From an uncultured Eubacteriales bacterium (lineage in GTDB: Bacteria > Bacillota > Clostridia > Oscillospirales > Acutalibacteraceae): 34,905 bases of DNA. The translations under genes and the position numbers were made by a program. Each line of letters begins with the position of its first letter. The stretch's first letter is position 1. The DNA is taken from NCBI GenBank assembly GCA_934675165.1, contig CAKUPP010000010.1, forward strand, positions 1 through 34,905. The letters run 5' to 3'. Shown here piece after piece: positions 1 to 7,080 of the stretch. Below the pieces are notes generated by a model. It worked only from the letters and a program-made list of their open reading frames with translations, did not search any database and was not told where the DNA came from.

Positions 1-21
1 TGTTTGTGTTACAGTGTTCAT
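1..21 (-). CDS. partial CDS start, probably an IS transposase N-terminus
   Basis: The complementary strand shows a strong Shine-Dalgarno (AAAAAGGAG, plus positions 31-39) nine bases before an ATG at 21-19. Seven codons (MNTVTQT) follow and then the window ends. The leader from about 80 down to this ATG resembles the stretch 13604-13656: both have a shared 20-base terminal motif, an A-rich leader with ACACAA, a purine-rich SD-like stretch and CATGAA at the start. I infer the first gene of an insertion sequence lying to the left. Seven residues cannot assign a family. Confidence 0.35.
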
Positions 22-57
22 GACGGATATCTCCTTTTTGTGTTTGTTTAGGATTTC

Positions 58-77
58 TCAACTTAACTGTAACACAA
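58..77 (-). repeat. IS-like terminal repeat, copy A
   Basis: Read on the minus strand this is TTGTGTTACAGTTAAGTTGA. It differs by one base from copy B (228-247) and by three from copy C (13604-13623). It points leftward, towards the truncated CDS at the window start, as expected for the left end of an element on the minus strand. With copy B it forms a 25-base inverted repeat (56-80 and 225-249) with one mismatch. Confidence 0.5.
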
Positions 78-137
78 TTTGATTTATCCGTCACTTCTTT
101 TTTTCTTTTGTAACACATCAATTGCAAACCAACACAA

Positions 138-226
138 GCCGTTGTTAGCTGAGTGTTTTCAGTACCACCGAGCTTAACTATTGTGTTCGAAATGGGAACG
201 AGTGTATCTAATGACGAGTAAACAAA
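138..226 (-). rRNA. degenerate or highly divergent 5S rRNA-like sequence
   Basis: On the minus strand, about 209 down to 162 carries the most conserved part of 5S rRNA: CGTTCCCAT, then TCGAACAC, then AGTTAAGC, then GGTGGTACT, in the right order and nearly the right spacing. About nine bases are missing between AGTTAAGC and GGTGGTACT, which removes the 3' strand of helix II. Helix III has a C-A mismatch and helix IV is shortened to roughly four pairs (CTGA/TCAG). Only a short TTGTT/AACAA pairing is visible for helix I, so the ends are approximate. No 16S or 23S gene lies on its upstream side; zapA is there instead. It is probably a decayed solo 5S copy, although an unusually divergent functional 5S cannot be excluded. 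Confidence 0.45.
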
Positions 227-227
227 A

Positions 228-247
228 TTGTGTTATAGTTAAGTTGA
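228..247 (+). repeat. IS-like terminal repeat, copy B
   Basis: TTGTGTTATAGTTAAGTTGA reads rightward. It matches copy C at 13604-13623 with two C/T differences and copy A (minus strand, 58-77) with one. No transposase reading frame follows it, so it looks like a solo terminus left by deletion, or one arm of a structure around the 5S-like sequence. Confidence 0.45.
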
Positions 248-329
248 GATGATGTAATCAAATATACTAATCATTAAACCTCATACTTTTCTTCATAATA
301 GTAAAATTGAACGTTTGATTTTTATTATA

Positions 330-357
330 TTGTTTTCATATTTATTTTTTGTATAAT
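330..357 (+). promoter_or_regulatory. candidate sigma-A promoter upstream of zapA
   Basis: TTGTTT (330-335) and TATAAT (352-357) are separated by 16 bases, about 110 bases before zapA. A second perfect TATAAT at 434-439 lies closer to the gene but has no good -35 at 17 bases. Both are predictions from consensus only, in very AT-rich sequence. Confidence 0.4.
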
Positions 358-466
358 TGATAAAATATGTCGATTTACACAAAATGCTTAAATATTTAAA
401 AAAAACTTTGATTAGATGTAGATTTTCTTATACTATAATAGTATTATTATTTTTAGTGGAAAGAAA

Positions 467-808
467 GTGAGTAACTGTATGTCTAAATTTAGAATGTGTG
501 TAAATGTTGGCGGCGAAGATATTCATTTAATTTCAGATGAAAATAAAAGCTACATGCGTTCTGTAGCAGCAGAAGTAGATGAATCTATCAAAAAAACTTC
601 TGTAGATAATGTTGGGCTCTCAAAAAATATAATCCATTACCTTATTATGATGGATTTCTGTGACAGAGCTCGCAAAGCAGAGTCAACAATTGAAAGTTTA
701 AAAGCTCAATTAAATCGGTGTGTCGAAACAGCAACTGAATCCCAGGTTTTGGGTGAAAAATTAAAAAAAGAAAATACATATTTAAAAAAAGAATTATCTA
801 GAGAATAA
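467..808 (+). CDS. zapA: cell division protein ZapA
   Basis: A 113-residue ZapA-family protein. ZapA binds FtsZ polymers in the cytoplasm and promotes their bundling at the division ring. The N-terminal part (roughly residues 5-60) has the family pattern of a short beta hairpin (KFRMCVNVGGEDIHL) followed by a helix with SYMRSVAAEVDE. Residues from about 65 to the end form a charged helix suited to the family's coiled-coil dimer. The annotated start is GTG at 467; ATG at 479, four codons later, is also possible because the purine-rich stretch at 458-469 could serve either. The gene sits ahead of dut and the mre cluster on the same strand, with a 240-base gap before dut. The family call is firm; the start is not. 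Confidence 0.85.
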   Translation: MSNCMSKFRMCVNVGGEDIHLISDENKSYMRSVAAEVDESIKKTSVDNVGLSKNIIHYLIMMDFCDRARKAESTIESLKAQLNRCVETATESQVLGEKLKKENTYLKKELSRE

Positions 809-845
809 AAAAAGGTTAAGCAGCTAAACTGGTTTTAAATTATAA

Positions 846-989
846 AAAAACAAGGTTTATGTTTCTCTTTTTGTTCAGTTTATTTGTTTAGGTGTTTTTG
901 TTTTTCTTAAAAATGTTGAAAGTTCTGTGGAAAATGAGGAAAACTTTTTAATTTTAAACTTAAATCAATCCAAAAATGAAGCTGATTGA
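846..989 (+). pseudogene. start-less open frame, possible remnant of a small membrane protein
   Basis: After a stop at 843-845 a 47-codon frame runs to TGA at 987-989 without any ATG, GTG or TTG. It would encode a hydrophobic stretch (VYVSLFVQFICLGVFVF) followed by a charged, Glu/Asn-rich tail. That membrane-segment-plus-tail composition looks protein-like, but the frame is short and the region AT-rich, so it may be chance. I do not recognise a family. Confidence 0.15.
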
Positions 990-1049
990 TACTTTTTTAA
1001 GAAAGATTTTAAAAATAAACATAAAATTGTGGAAAACTAAGGTGATAGT

Positions 1050-1511
1050 GTGGAAAATAAAAGTCAACAAAAAAAAGTATTAAATTTACGTAGAATTTCA
1101 AAATATGCAATTTTACCTAAAAGAAGCACCGAAGGATCTGCTGGGTTAGATTTATATGCGTGCATTGAAAAAGAAATTTTATTAAATCCGAGTAAAAAAG
1201 TTTTTATACCGTGTGGAATAGCTATAAGTCTTCCAAGCAATGAGTATGCAGCGTTTATATTTGCAAGAAGTGGATTGGGAGTAAAGCATGGAATTACACT
1301 ATCAAATGGTGTTGGTGTTGTTGATAGTGATTATCGTGGAGAAATTGGTGCTGGACTTATAAATTTAGGCGAAGAGCCTTATATAATTAAACCGGGGGAC
1401 CGAATAGCTCAGATGGTCATAATGCCAGTAAGTTGTATGCCGGTGATCGAAGTTGAATCGCTTGACGATACTGAACGTGGGTCAGGTGGTTTTGGATCTA
1501 CAGGAAAATAA
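1050..1511 (+). CDS. dut: dUTP diphosphatase (dUTPase)
   Basis: Hydrolyses dUTP to dUMP and pyrophosphate, keeping uracil out of DNA and supplying dUMP for thymidylate synthesis. All five trimeric dUTPase motifs are present in order: motif 1 STEGSAGLDLYA (about 26-37), motif 2 ARSGLG (72-77), motif 3 with GVVDSDYRG, where Asp92 corresponds to the catalytic Asp, motif 4 PGDRIAQ, and the glycine-rich C-terminal motif 5 RGSGGFGSTG that closes over the substrate. The length (153 aa) is typical. The start is GTG at 1050 with AAGGTG about six bases upstream. It is unlinked in function to the neighbouring cell-shape genes. Confidence 0.95.
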   Translation: MENKSQQKKVLNLRRISKYAILPKRSTEGSAGLDLYACIEKEILLNPSKKVFIPCGIAISLPSNEYAAFIFARSGLGVKHGITLSNGVGVVDSDYRGEIGAGLINLGEEPYIIKPGDRIAQMVIMPVSCMPVIEVESLDDTERGSGGFGSTGK

Positions 1512-1624
1512 TTTTTACATATTGCAAACTTTCAGAAATATCTTGTAATCAAATAATTTGTTCATGACATAATAATTATAGGACATAATATTTAACAGTA
1601 TAAATTACGGAAGGAAGAAATAAG

Positions 1625-2635
1625 ATGTTTTCTAAAGAAATAGGTATAGATTTGGGTACAGCCAATACTCTGGTATTTGTTAAAAGCAAAGGAATTGTAA
1701 AAAGGGAACCGTCTGTAGTTGCAATTGATATACACCACGATAATGTTTTAGCAGTTGGCAGTGAGGCAAAAAGCATGATTGGTAGAACTCCTGGTTCTAT
1801 TGTCGCTGTAAGGCCTCTGAAAGATGGAGTTATAGCAGATTTTGATATTACTGCAAGTATGCTCAAATATTTTATATCCAGTACTGCAAAAAGTTGGTTT
1901 TTTAGTAAACCTCGTGTAATAATCTGTATACCTTCCGGTGTAACTGAAGTAGAAAAAAGAGCGGTTGAAGATGCAGCAAAACAGGCTGGTGCAGGTGTAG
2001 TTGAACTTATAGAAGAGCCTATGGCTGCAGCAATAGGTTCGGGGCTTCCTGTATCTGAACCTACAGGAAGTATGGTTGTGGATATTGGTGGAGGAACATC
2101 AGAAGTTGCTGTTATATCATTGGGTGATATAGTTACTGCCACATCCGAAAGAGTTGCTGGAGATAAATTTGATGAAGCTATAATATCTTATGTAAAACGT
2201 AAATATAATCTTCTGATAGGGGAACGTACAGCTGAAGATATAAAAATCACAATGGGTTCTGCAGTACCATATGAAGAAGAGGGTGAAATGAATATAAAGG
2301 GCAGAAATCTTATTGATGGTTTACCAAAAAATATTGTGATAACTGCGGCAGAAGTTCGAGATGCACTTTCAGAACCATTGAAAAATATAATTGATGCTGT
2401 AAAAATAACACTTGAAAATACTCCTCCGGAACTTTCAGCAGATATAATAGAACATGGAATAATGCTTACTGGTGGTGGAGCACTTTTACGTGGAATAGAT
2501 AAACTTATATCAGAAAGTACCGGTATGCCTGTTTATATTGCTGAACGACCACTTGACTGTGTTGCGGATGGCACTGGGAAATGTTTAGAAATTTCGATGC
2601 CGAGAGAATATTACAAAAGGCATAGGTCACGATGA
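1625..2635 (+). CDS. mreB: rod shape-determining protein MreB
   Basis: Bacterial actin homologue that forms membrane-associated filaments and positions the elongation machinery. Seen in the sequence: N-terminal phosphate loop IGIDLGTANTLVFV (about 7-20), the second nucleotide-binding segment VVDIGGGTSEVAV (about 150-162), and the late adenosine motif GIMLTGGGALLRGID. The 336-residue length is normal. A clear SD (GGAAGGAAG) precedes the ATG. It begins the mreB-mreC-mreD-mrdA cluster, with 49 bases to mreC and then tight spacing, so they are probably co-transcribed. An open frame on the opposite strand inside this gene is a shadow. Confidence 0.97.
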   Translation: MFSKEIGIDLGTANTLVFVKSKGIVKREPSVVAIDIHHDNVLAVGSEAKSMIGRTPGSIVAVRPLKDGVIADFDITASMLKYFISSTAKSWFFSKPRVIICIPSGVTEVEKRAVEDAAKQAGAGVVELIEEPMAAAIGSGLPVSEPTGSMVVDIGGGTSEVAVISLGDIVTATSERVAGDKFDEAIISYVKRKYNLLIGERTAEDIKITMGSAVPYEEEGEMNIKGRNLIDGLPKNIVITAAEVRDALSEPLKNIIDAVKITLENTPPELSADIIEHGIMLTGGGALLRGIDKLISESTGMPVYIAERPLDCVADGTGKCLEISMPREYYKRHRSR

Positions 2636-2684
2636 ATTTTAGTAATAATTTGAAAATATTGTTTGGCATGGAGGTTTAAAAGTA

Positions 2685-3545
2685 TTGAAATATTTTATTA
2701 AAAGTAATACCTTTAAAATGATTCTTGGGGCAATATTTATTGTTTTAGGTGTACTTATTTATTCCACAATTAGTGTGGAAAAAAATATTTTTTTAGATTT
2801 TTTTTCGTCCGTAACTTATCCTTTTCAAAAATGCTTTAATTACGTTTCTGATGCAGCATGGGAGTTTTCTGATTATTTTGAAGATATAAATAAAACAAGA
2901 GAAGAAAATAAAAAATTGAAGCAAGAAATCAGTGAACTTAGAGATATTACTTCAGACTATTATGATGTTAAGCGTGAGAATGCACGTTTTGTTAAATACT
3001 ATGATTTTAAAAAAAATAATAGTAGTTTAAAATTTGTGTCAGCATCGGTAATAGGAATTAATCCTGCAGAATTTTTTGGAGATTTTATTATTGACAATGG
3101 TTCAAATTCAGGGATTTCTCTTAACGATATTGTAATAACTGAAAATGGTGTTGTCGGTACAATATGTAAAGTGGGAACATCTTCCAGCAGAGTTAGAACT
3201 ATAATGTCACCAGATTCAAAAATAGGTGTTATTGATTCGAAAACAAGTGATAGTGGAATAATAAGTGGTTTTATTAAAAAGCGTTCAGAAAATATTACAA
3301 AAATGAATTTTATTCCAGCGCAAAGTTCCATGTCTCAGGGTGATATATTGGTTACTAGTGGATTAAGTGGTATGTACCCTAAAAATTTAAAATTAGGGAA
3401 AATACGTTCAATTGAATATGATGATTATGAATCTTCTTATTATGCTATAGTGGAACCTTTTGAAAATATTGAAAAAATTAAAGATGTATTTGTAATAACT
3501 GATTTTCAGGGGAAAGGAGAAATAACGTTGTCGACCGAAAGTTAA
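2685..3545 (+). CDS. mreC: rod shape-determining protein MreC
   Basis: Bitopic protein linking MreB to periplasmic or extracellular synthases such as PBP2. It has a short cytoplasmic N-terminus, one membrane segment at about residues 10-27 (MILGAIFIVLGVLIYS), a charged coiled coil around 65-105 (EENKKLKQEISEL), and the MreC beta-barrel core with ENGVVGTICKVG and SRVRTIMSPDSKIGV. The start is TTG at 2685, ten bases after a perfect GGAGG (2670-2674). Its end lies five bases before the annotated mreD start. The 286-residue length is typical. Confidence 0.93.
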   Translation: MKYFIKSNTFKMILGAIFIVLGVLIYSTISVEKNIFLDFFSSVTYPFQKCFNYVSDAAWEFSDYFEDINKTREENKKLKQEISELRDITSDYYDVKRENARFVKYYDFKKNNSSLKFVSASVIGINPAEFFGDFIIDNGSNSGISLNDIVITENGVVGTICKVGTSSSRVRTIMSPDSKIGVIDSKTSDSGIISGFIKKRSENITKMNFIPAQSSMSQGDILVTSGLSGMYPKNLKLGKIRSIEYDDYESSYYAIVEPFENIEKIKDVFVITDFQGKGEITLSTES

Positions 3546-3550
3546 TTATT

Positions 3551-4099
3551 GTGGCCGCTCGTAAATTTGTTGGCATGAAAACGTTTAAATCATATACTAT
3601 TTTAAAATGGTTTTTTTATATCTTAGAATTTTTTGTTTTTTATTCAATTGAACAAATTCCTGGCCTATCTCTTCCTGTATTAGGTATTAGGCCACTTTTG
3701 TTAATTCCGGCTTTTTCTTCATGTGTGATGTTCGAAAAGGAGTATGGAGGGATCGTTTTAGGAGTAGTTTGCGGAATCTTAGTAGATATTTCATTTGGGA
3801 CACCGATTGGCGGTTTTACACTTCTTTTATGTATTGTAGGATATGTTTTTGGGGTTTTAACTGGTTATTTTTTAAAAATTAATATTTGGAATGCGTTAAT
3901 GTTGGACTTTTTTGTTGTAAGTTTATGCGTGACTTGTAAATTTTTAATCGAATATTGTTTTAGAGGAACTCATCAGCTATTTTGTATGTGGGTCCATTAC
4001 TGTTTTCCACTTATCATATATTCCACTTTTGTTGTGATACCGATTTTTCTACTTAATCGAAAATTTATATACAGCATGAGTGCGCCCGGAGGTGAATAA
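3551..4099 (+). CDS. mreD: rod shape-determining membrane protein MreD
   Basis: A hydrophobic protein of about 182 residues with roughly five membrane segments, lying between mreC and the PBP2 gene as MreD does. The family motif region GGIVLGVVCGILVDISFGTPIGGFTL is clear (shown in part: GILVDISFG then GGFTLLL). MreD is part of the elongasome membrane complex. The start is uncertain. GTG at 3551 has only a weak SD, ATG at 3575 has none, and the best SD nearby (AAGGAG, 3514-3519) lies inside mreC, so translation may be coupled to mreC termination. Confidence 0.9.
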   Translation: MAARKFVGMKTFKSYTILKWFFYILEFFVFYSIEQIPGLSLPVLGIRPLLLIPAFSSCVMFEKEYGGIVLGVVCGILVDISFGTPIGGFTLLLCIVGYVFGVLTGYFLKINIWNALMLDFFVVSLCVTCKFLIEYCFRGTHQLFCMWVHYCFPLIIYSTFVVIPIFLLNRKFIYSMSAPGGE

Positions 4100-4101
4100 A
4101 A

Positions 4102-6069
4102 GTGAAGCAAGATTTAAAAAGGTATATAATTCTTTGGATTTTCTTTTTATTTACATTTGGGACATTTATTTATAGATTAGTAGATTGGCAAATAATAAAT
4201 ACCAATTATTATAAAATCAGAGCAAATAGCAGCAATATATATTTTGTGAACACAGACCCTGTACGAGGTGAAATTTTAGACTGTAATGCAGTTGGTTTAG
4301 CAGTGAATGATACTGGTTATAAACTTGTAATAGATAGATTGGTTATTCCTAAAGGAAAAGAAAATGATCTGATTTTGAAAACAATCAAGATTTTAATTTC
4401 TTTGGGAAACGAATGGATTGATATTTTACCAATTGGAATAAATCACGATGGATTTTATTTTGAAGAAGATAAAAACAGTCAAATTAACTTTATGAAAAAA
4501 ACAATAGAGTTGGATAACAACGCTTCACCAGATCAATGTATAGAAAAACTTTGTAAAAAATACAAAATTGAAACTGATAAATATTCAAATGCAGATCAAA
4601 GAATTCTTTGTAGTGTCAAATATAACATGGATAAAAATGGTGGGTATTATATGAAATCTACACCGTATGTTATTTGTGATAATATAAGTAAAGAAGCAAC
4701 GATTATAATCTCAGAACGATCTAATGAATTGAAAGGTGTTAGGATTCAAACATCGCTCGTAAGAAAATATATAAATGGAGAAATTGCTCCTCATATAGTT
4801 GGGTATACAGGATTTATGTCTAGTGAGGAATACGAAAAAAGAAAAAGTGATTATAAGATGGATGCATTAATTGGCAAAACGGGAATTGAAGGCGTGATGG
4901 AAGATTATTTGAGAGGAATTGGCGGTAAACGCATGATGCAAATCTCAAAAGAAGGTAGTATAATAGACGTGGCGGAGAAGGAGGAAGCAAAATCAGGTAA
5001 TAGTGTGTTTTTAACCATTTCTTCTAAAATACAAGAGGTTGCAAATAAATCATTAAAAGAAAATGTTGAAAAAGCACATAAAAACGCTTCCGATTGCCAC
5101 TCTGGTGCTGCAGTGGTATTGAATGTCAAAGATTTTTCAGTGCTTGCTGCTTCAACTTATCCAAGTTACGATTTGACACGATTTATGGAAGATAAGTCAT
5201 ATTACTCTGAACTTGTTAAAGATAAATCTGTGCCACTTTTAAATAGAGCTTTTTCTGGTGCATATGCTCCAGGATCAATTTACAAACCGTTGGTCGCTTG
5301 TGCTGCTTTGGATAGCGGAAAAGTAACACCATTAGAAACAATTTTTTGTGGCGGAAGTTTTAATTATTACTCAGGATATAAACTCAGATGTATGGGGGTA
5401 CACGGGAGTTCAAATCTTATAAAAGCACTTTCAAAGTCCTGTAACGTATATTTTGCAGAACTTGGCCGTAGGTTAGGTGCAGAAGTTTTGGGCGAGTATG
5501 CAAATAAATTTGGTATTGGTGTAAAAACTGGAGTAGAAGTTGGTGAAAGCAAAGGAATTATTGCTGGTCCAAAACATTCTGCCGATGTTGGTTCAAAGTG
5601 GTACGAATCTGGTTCATCACAAGCGGCAATAGGTCAATCAGACAATATGATAACTCCTGTTCAACTGGCAACTTATACCGCAACAATAGCAAATGGCGGT
5701 AAAAGATATAAAACACACCTTGTGAGTAAAATAATGGATTATTCTCGTACAAAAATAATTAAACAGATTAACCCCGAGCTTGTGGAAAATGTGAATATAT
5801 CAGAAGAAAATATTAATGCTGTAAAGGCAGGTATGAGAGAAGTGGTTCTTTCTGGTACTGCTCGTGATTTTGCAAATTTTCCGGTACCAGTTGCTGCAAA
5901 AACGGGTACTGCACAGAATTCAGGTTCTGACCATACAACATTTATTTGCTTTGCTCCTTATGATGATCCTCAAATTGCTATAGCGGTCGTAATTGATCAT
6001 GGTAAGTCGGGAATAGTTTCAAAGAATGTAGCGCGAGATATAATGAATGCTTATTTTGGAATTCAATAA
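4102..6069 (+). CDS. mrdA: penicillin-binding protein 2 (class B, elongation transpeptidase)
   Basis: D,D-transpeptidase that cross-links peptidoglycan during lateral growth, as partner of the elongasome. One N-terminal membrane anchor (about 9-28) is followed by the dimerisation domain with PVRGEILDCN (about 53-62) and the transpeptidase domain. The three active-site motifs are intact: S392-I-Y-K395, S446-C-N448 and K600-T-G602. The length of 655 aa is normal for class B PBPs. GTG at 4102 is preceded by GGAGGTG at 4088-4094, only two bases after the mreD stop, so it is part of the mre operon. Ala/Thr-rich frames on the opposite strand are shadows. Confidence 0.95.
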   Translation: MKQDLKRYIILWIFFLFTFGTFIYRLVDWQIINTNYYKIRANSSNIYFVNTDPVRGEILDCNAVGLAVNDTGYKLVIDRLVIPKGKENDLILKTIKILISLGNEWIDILPIGINHDGFYFEEDKNSQINFMKKTIELDNNASPDQCIEKLCKKYKIETDKYSNADQRILCSVKYNMDKNGGYYMKSTPYVICDNISKEATIIISERSNELKGVRIQTSLVRKYINGEIAPHIVGYTGFMSSEEYEKRKSDYKMDALIGKTGIEGVMEDYLRGIGGKRMMQISKEGSIIDVAEKEEAKSGNSVFLTISSKIQEVANKSLKENVEKAHKNASDCHSGAAVVLNVKDFSVLAASTYPSYDLTRFMEDKSYYSELVKDKSVPLLNRAFSGAYAPGSIYKPLVACAALDSGKVTPLETIFCGGSFNYYSGYKLRCMGVHGSSNLIKALSKSCNVYFAELGRRLGAEVLGEYANKFGIGVKTGVEVGESKGIIAGPKHSADVGSKWYESGSSQAAIGQSDNMITPVQLATYTATIANGGKRYKTHLVSKIMDYSRTKIIKQINPELVENVNISEENINAVKAGMREVVLSGTARDFANFPVPVAAKTGTAQNSGSDHTTFICFAPYDDPQIAIAVVIDHGKSGIVSKNVARDIMNAYFGIQ

Positions 6070-6465
6070 TTTGTATTTAATATTTATGTAAAAGTAATTA
6101 CAAGGTTTTGTTGCCATTTGTTATTATAATTATTTTTTTTCAAATAATGTCGAATTTAAAAGAGTATACATTTCACATTTTAGACATAAACTGTCAATTG
6201 TAAACAAAAAATCTTAATAAATATTTCAAATCGATAAATTGACATTTTTGGTAAAAGTGATAAAATTAACCATATAGGGTAAAAATAGCGATCGATCAAT
6301 ACGAATGTGATGTACTGATAAACTTTAGATTAATTTTTAGTTTAGATATGGAATTAATTTCTCATATATAGTATAATCGTATTAACGGATTGCAATATGT
6401 AGTTTATATGTTTAAAAAATTGTAAAAAATTAAAATGTTATGTATTTATTTGGGAGGGCAATTAC
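6070..6465 (+). other. non-coding interval between mrdA and the MGS-like gene
   Basis: About 395 bases with no supportable reading frame. It is very AT-rich, holds the promoter candidate at 6239-6266 and a further TATAAT at 6372-6377 without a good -35, and gives no tRNA or riboswitch pattern that I recognise. Genes such as minC, minD and rodA commonly follow mrdA in related Clostridia and are absent here. Confidence 0.6.
6239..6266 (+). promoter_or_regulatory. sigma-A promoter candidate
   Basis: A perfect -35 TTGACA (6239-6244), a 16-base spacer and TAAAAT (6261-6266). It would give a leader of about 190 bases before the MGS-like gene, long enough for regulation, but no recognisable riboswitch is visible. 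Confidence 0.5.
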
Positions 6466-6870
6466 ATGAATATTGCACTTATAGCGCAGGATGCTAAAAA
6501 AGAGCTTATGGTTAGGTTTTGTATTGCTTATTGCGGCGTGTTAAGTCGCCATAAATTGTGTGCAACCGCAGCTACGGGAAAACTTATTTCTGAATCAACG
6601 GGCCTTAGAGTTATAAGATTTTTAGGAGGACCTCAAGGCGGATGTCAACAGATATCTTCTCATATTTCGTGTGGTGAGCTTGATATGTTGATATTCTTTA
6701 GAGATGCTGTTCATCCGGAGCTTATGGGTAAATCAGAGGATGATCTTTTGAGACTTTGTGATGTTCACACTATACCGGTAGCTACAAATATTGCTACAGC
6801 TGAGGTGTTGATCCATGGTCTTGAAAGAGGAGATCTTGATTGGAGAAGTGTTGGAATTCCTATGATTTAA
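6466..6870 (+). CDS. methylglyoxal-synthase-fold protein lacking key catalytic residues
   Basis: A 134-residue protein alignable end to end with methylglyoxal synthase (MGS), which converts dihydroxyacetone phosphate to methylglyoxal. The fold landmarks are present: IALIAQD, TGKLISESTG, FLGGPQGG, DMLIFFRD (Asp80), LLRLCDVHTIPVATNIATAE. Compared with E. coli MGS, the catalytic Asp71 is Cys60 (GGCQQ instead of GGDQQ), His19 is Gln8, His98 aligns with Met87 and Asp101 with Ser90; the phosphate-loop Gly of TGTTG is Ala35. Several independent losses outside an otherwise conserved scaffold suggest it no longer makes methylglyoxal and may bind a ligand or partner. The start is ATG after GGGAGGGC. 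It ends before a bidirectional hairpin. Many annotators would label it mgsA. Confidence 0.85.
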   Translation: MNIALIAQDAKKELMVRFCIAYCGVLSRHKLCATAATGKLISESTGLRVIRFLGGPQGGCQQISSHISCGELDMLIFFRDAVHPELMGKSEDDLLRLCDVHTIPVATNIATAEVLIHGLERGDLDWRSVGIPMI

Positions 6871-6958
6871 CAATTGTGTTTGGAGTGCTGTAAAAAGTAA
6901 GTGGTAATTGGGTATTTTTGGACGGTACTGTTTGTCTTGAAGTAATGTATAATATTCA

Positions 6959-6990
6959 AAAGTGCACTGAGATTTATTCCAGTGCACTTT
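6959..6990. terminator. bidirectional hairpin between convergent genes
   Basis: Perfect 11-bp stem (AAAGTGCACTG at 6959-6969, CAGTGCACTTT at 6980-6990) with a 10-base loop. The flanking T-runs are short on both strands. It lies between the plus-strand MGS-like gene and the minus-strand surface protein gene, and could end transcription from both. Confidence 0.6.
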
Positions 6991-7080
6991 AATATTGTAA
7001 TATTTAAAATTTAATTATAGATATTGGTACATGAAAAACTATATCAATTGGTGATTTTTAAACTACGTAATCTAATTGGT

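Noticed and set aside
250..466. 23S/16S rRNA genes upstream of the 5S-like sequence
   Set aside because: Only AT-rich promoter sequence and zapA lie on that side; no rRNA signature is visible.
926..1057. Three TGTGGAAAA sites (926, 1028, 1049) resembling DnaA boxes
   Set aside because: The same 9-mer occurs inside several coding regions (near 5781, 19638 and 31431), as expected from Val-Glu-Asn/Lys codons in AT-rich DNA; no dnaA or origin genes are near.
1576..2142. 188-codon minus-strand frame inside mreB
   Set aside because: Opposite-strand shadow of a strongly conserved gene, with no SD.
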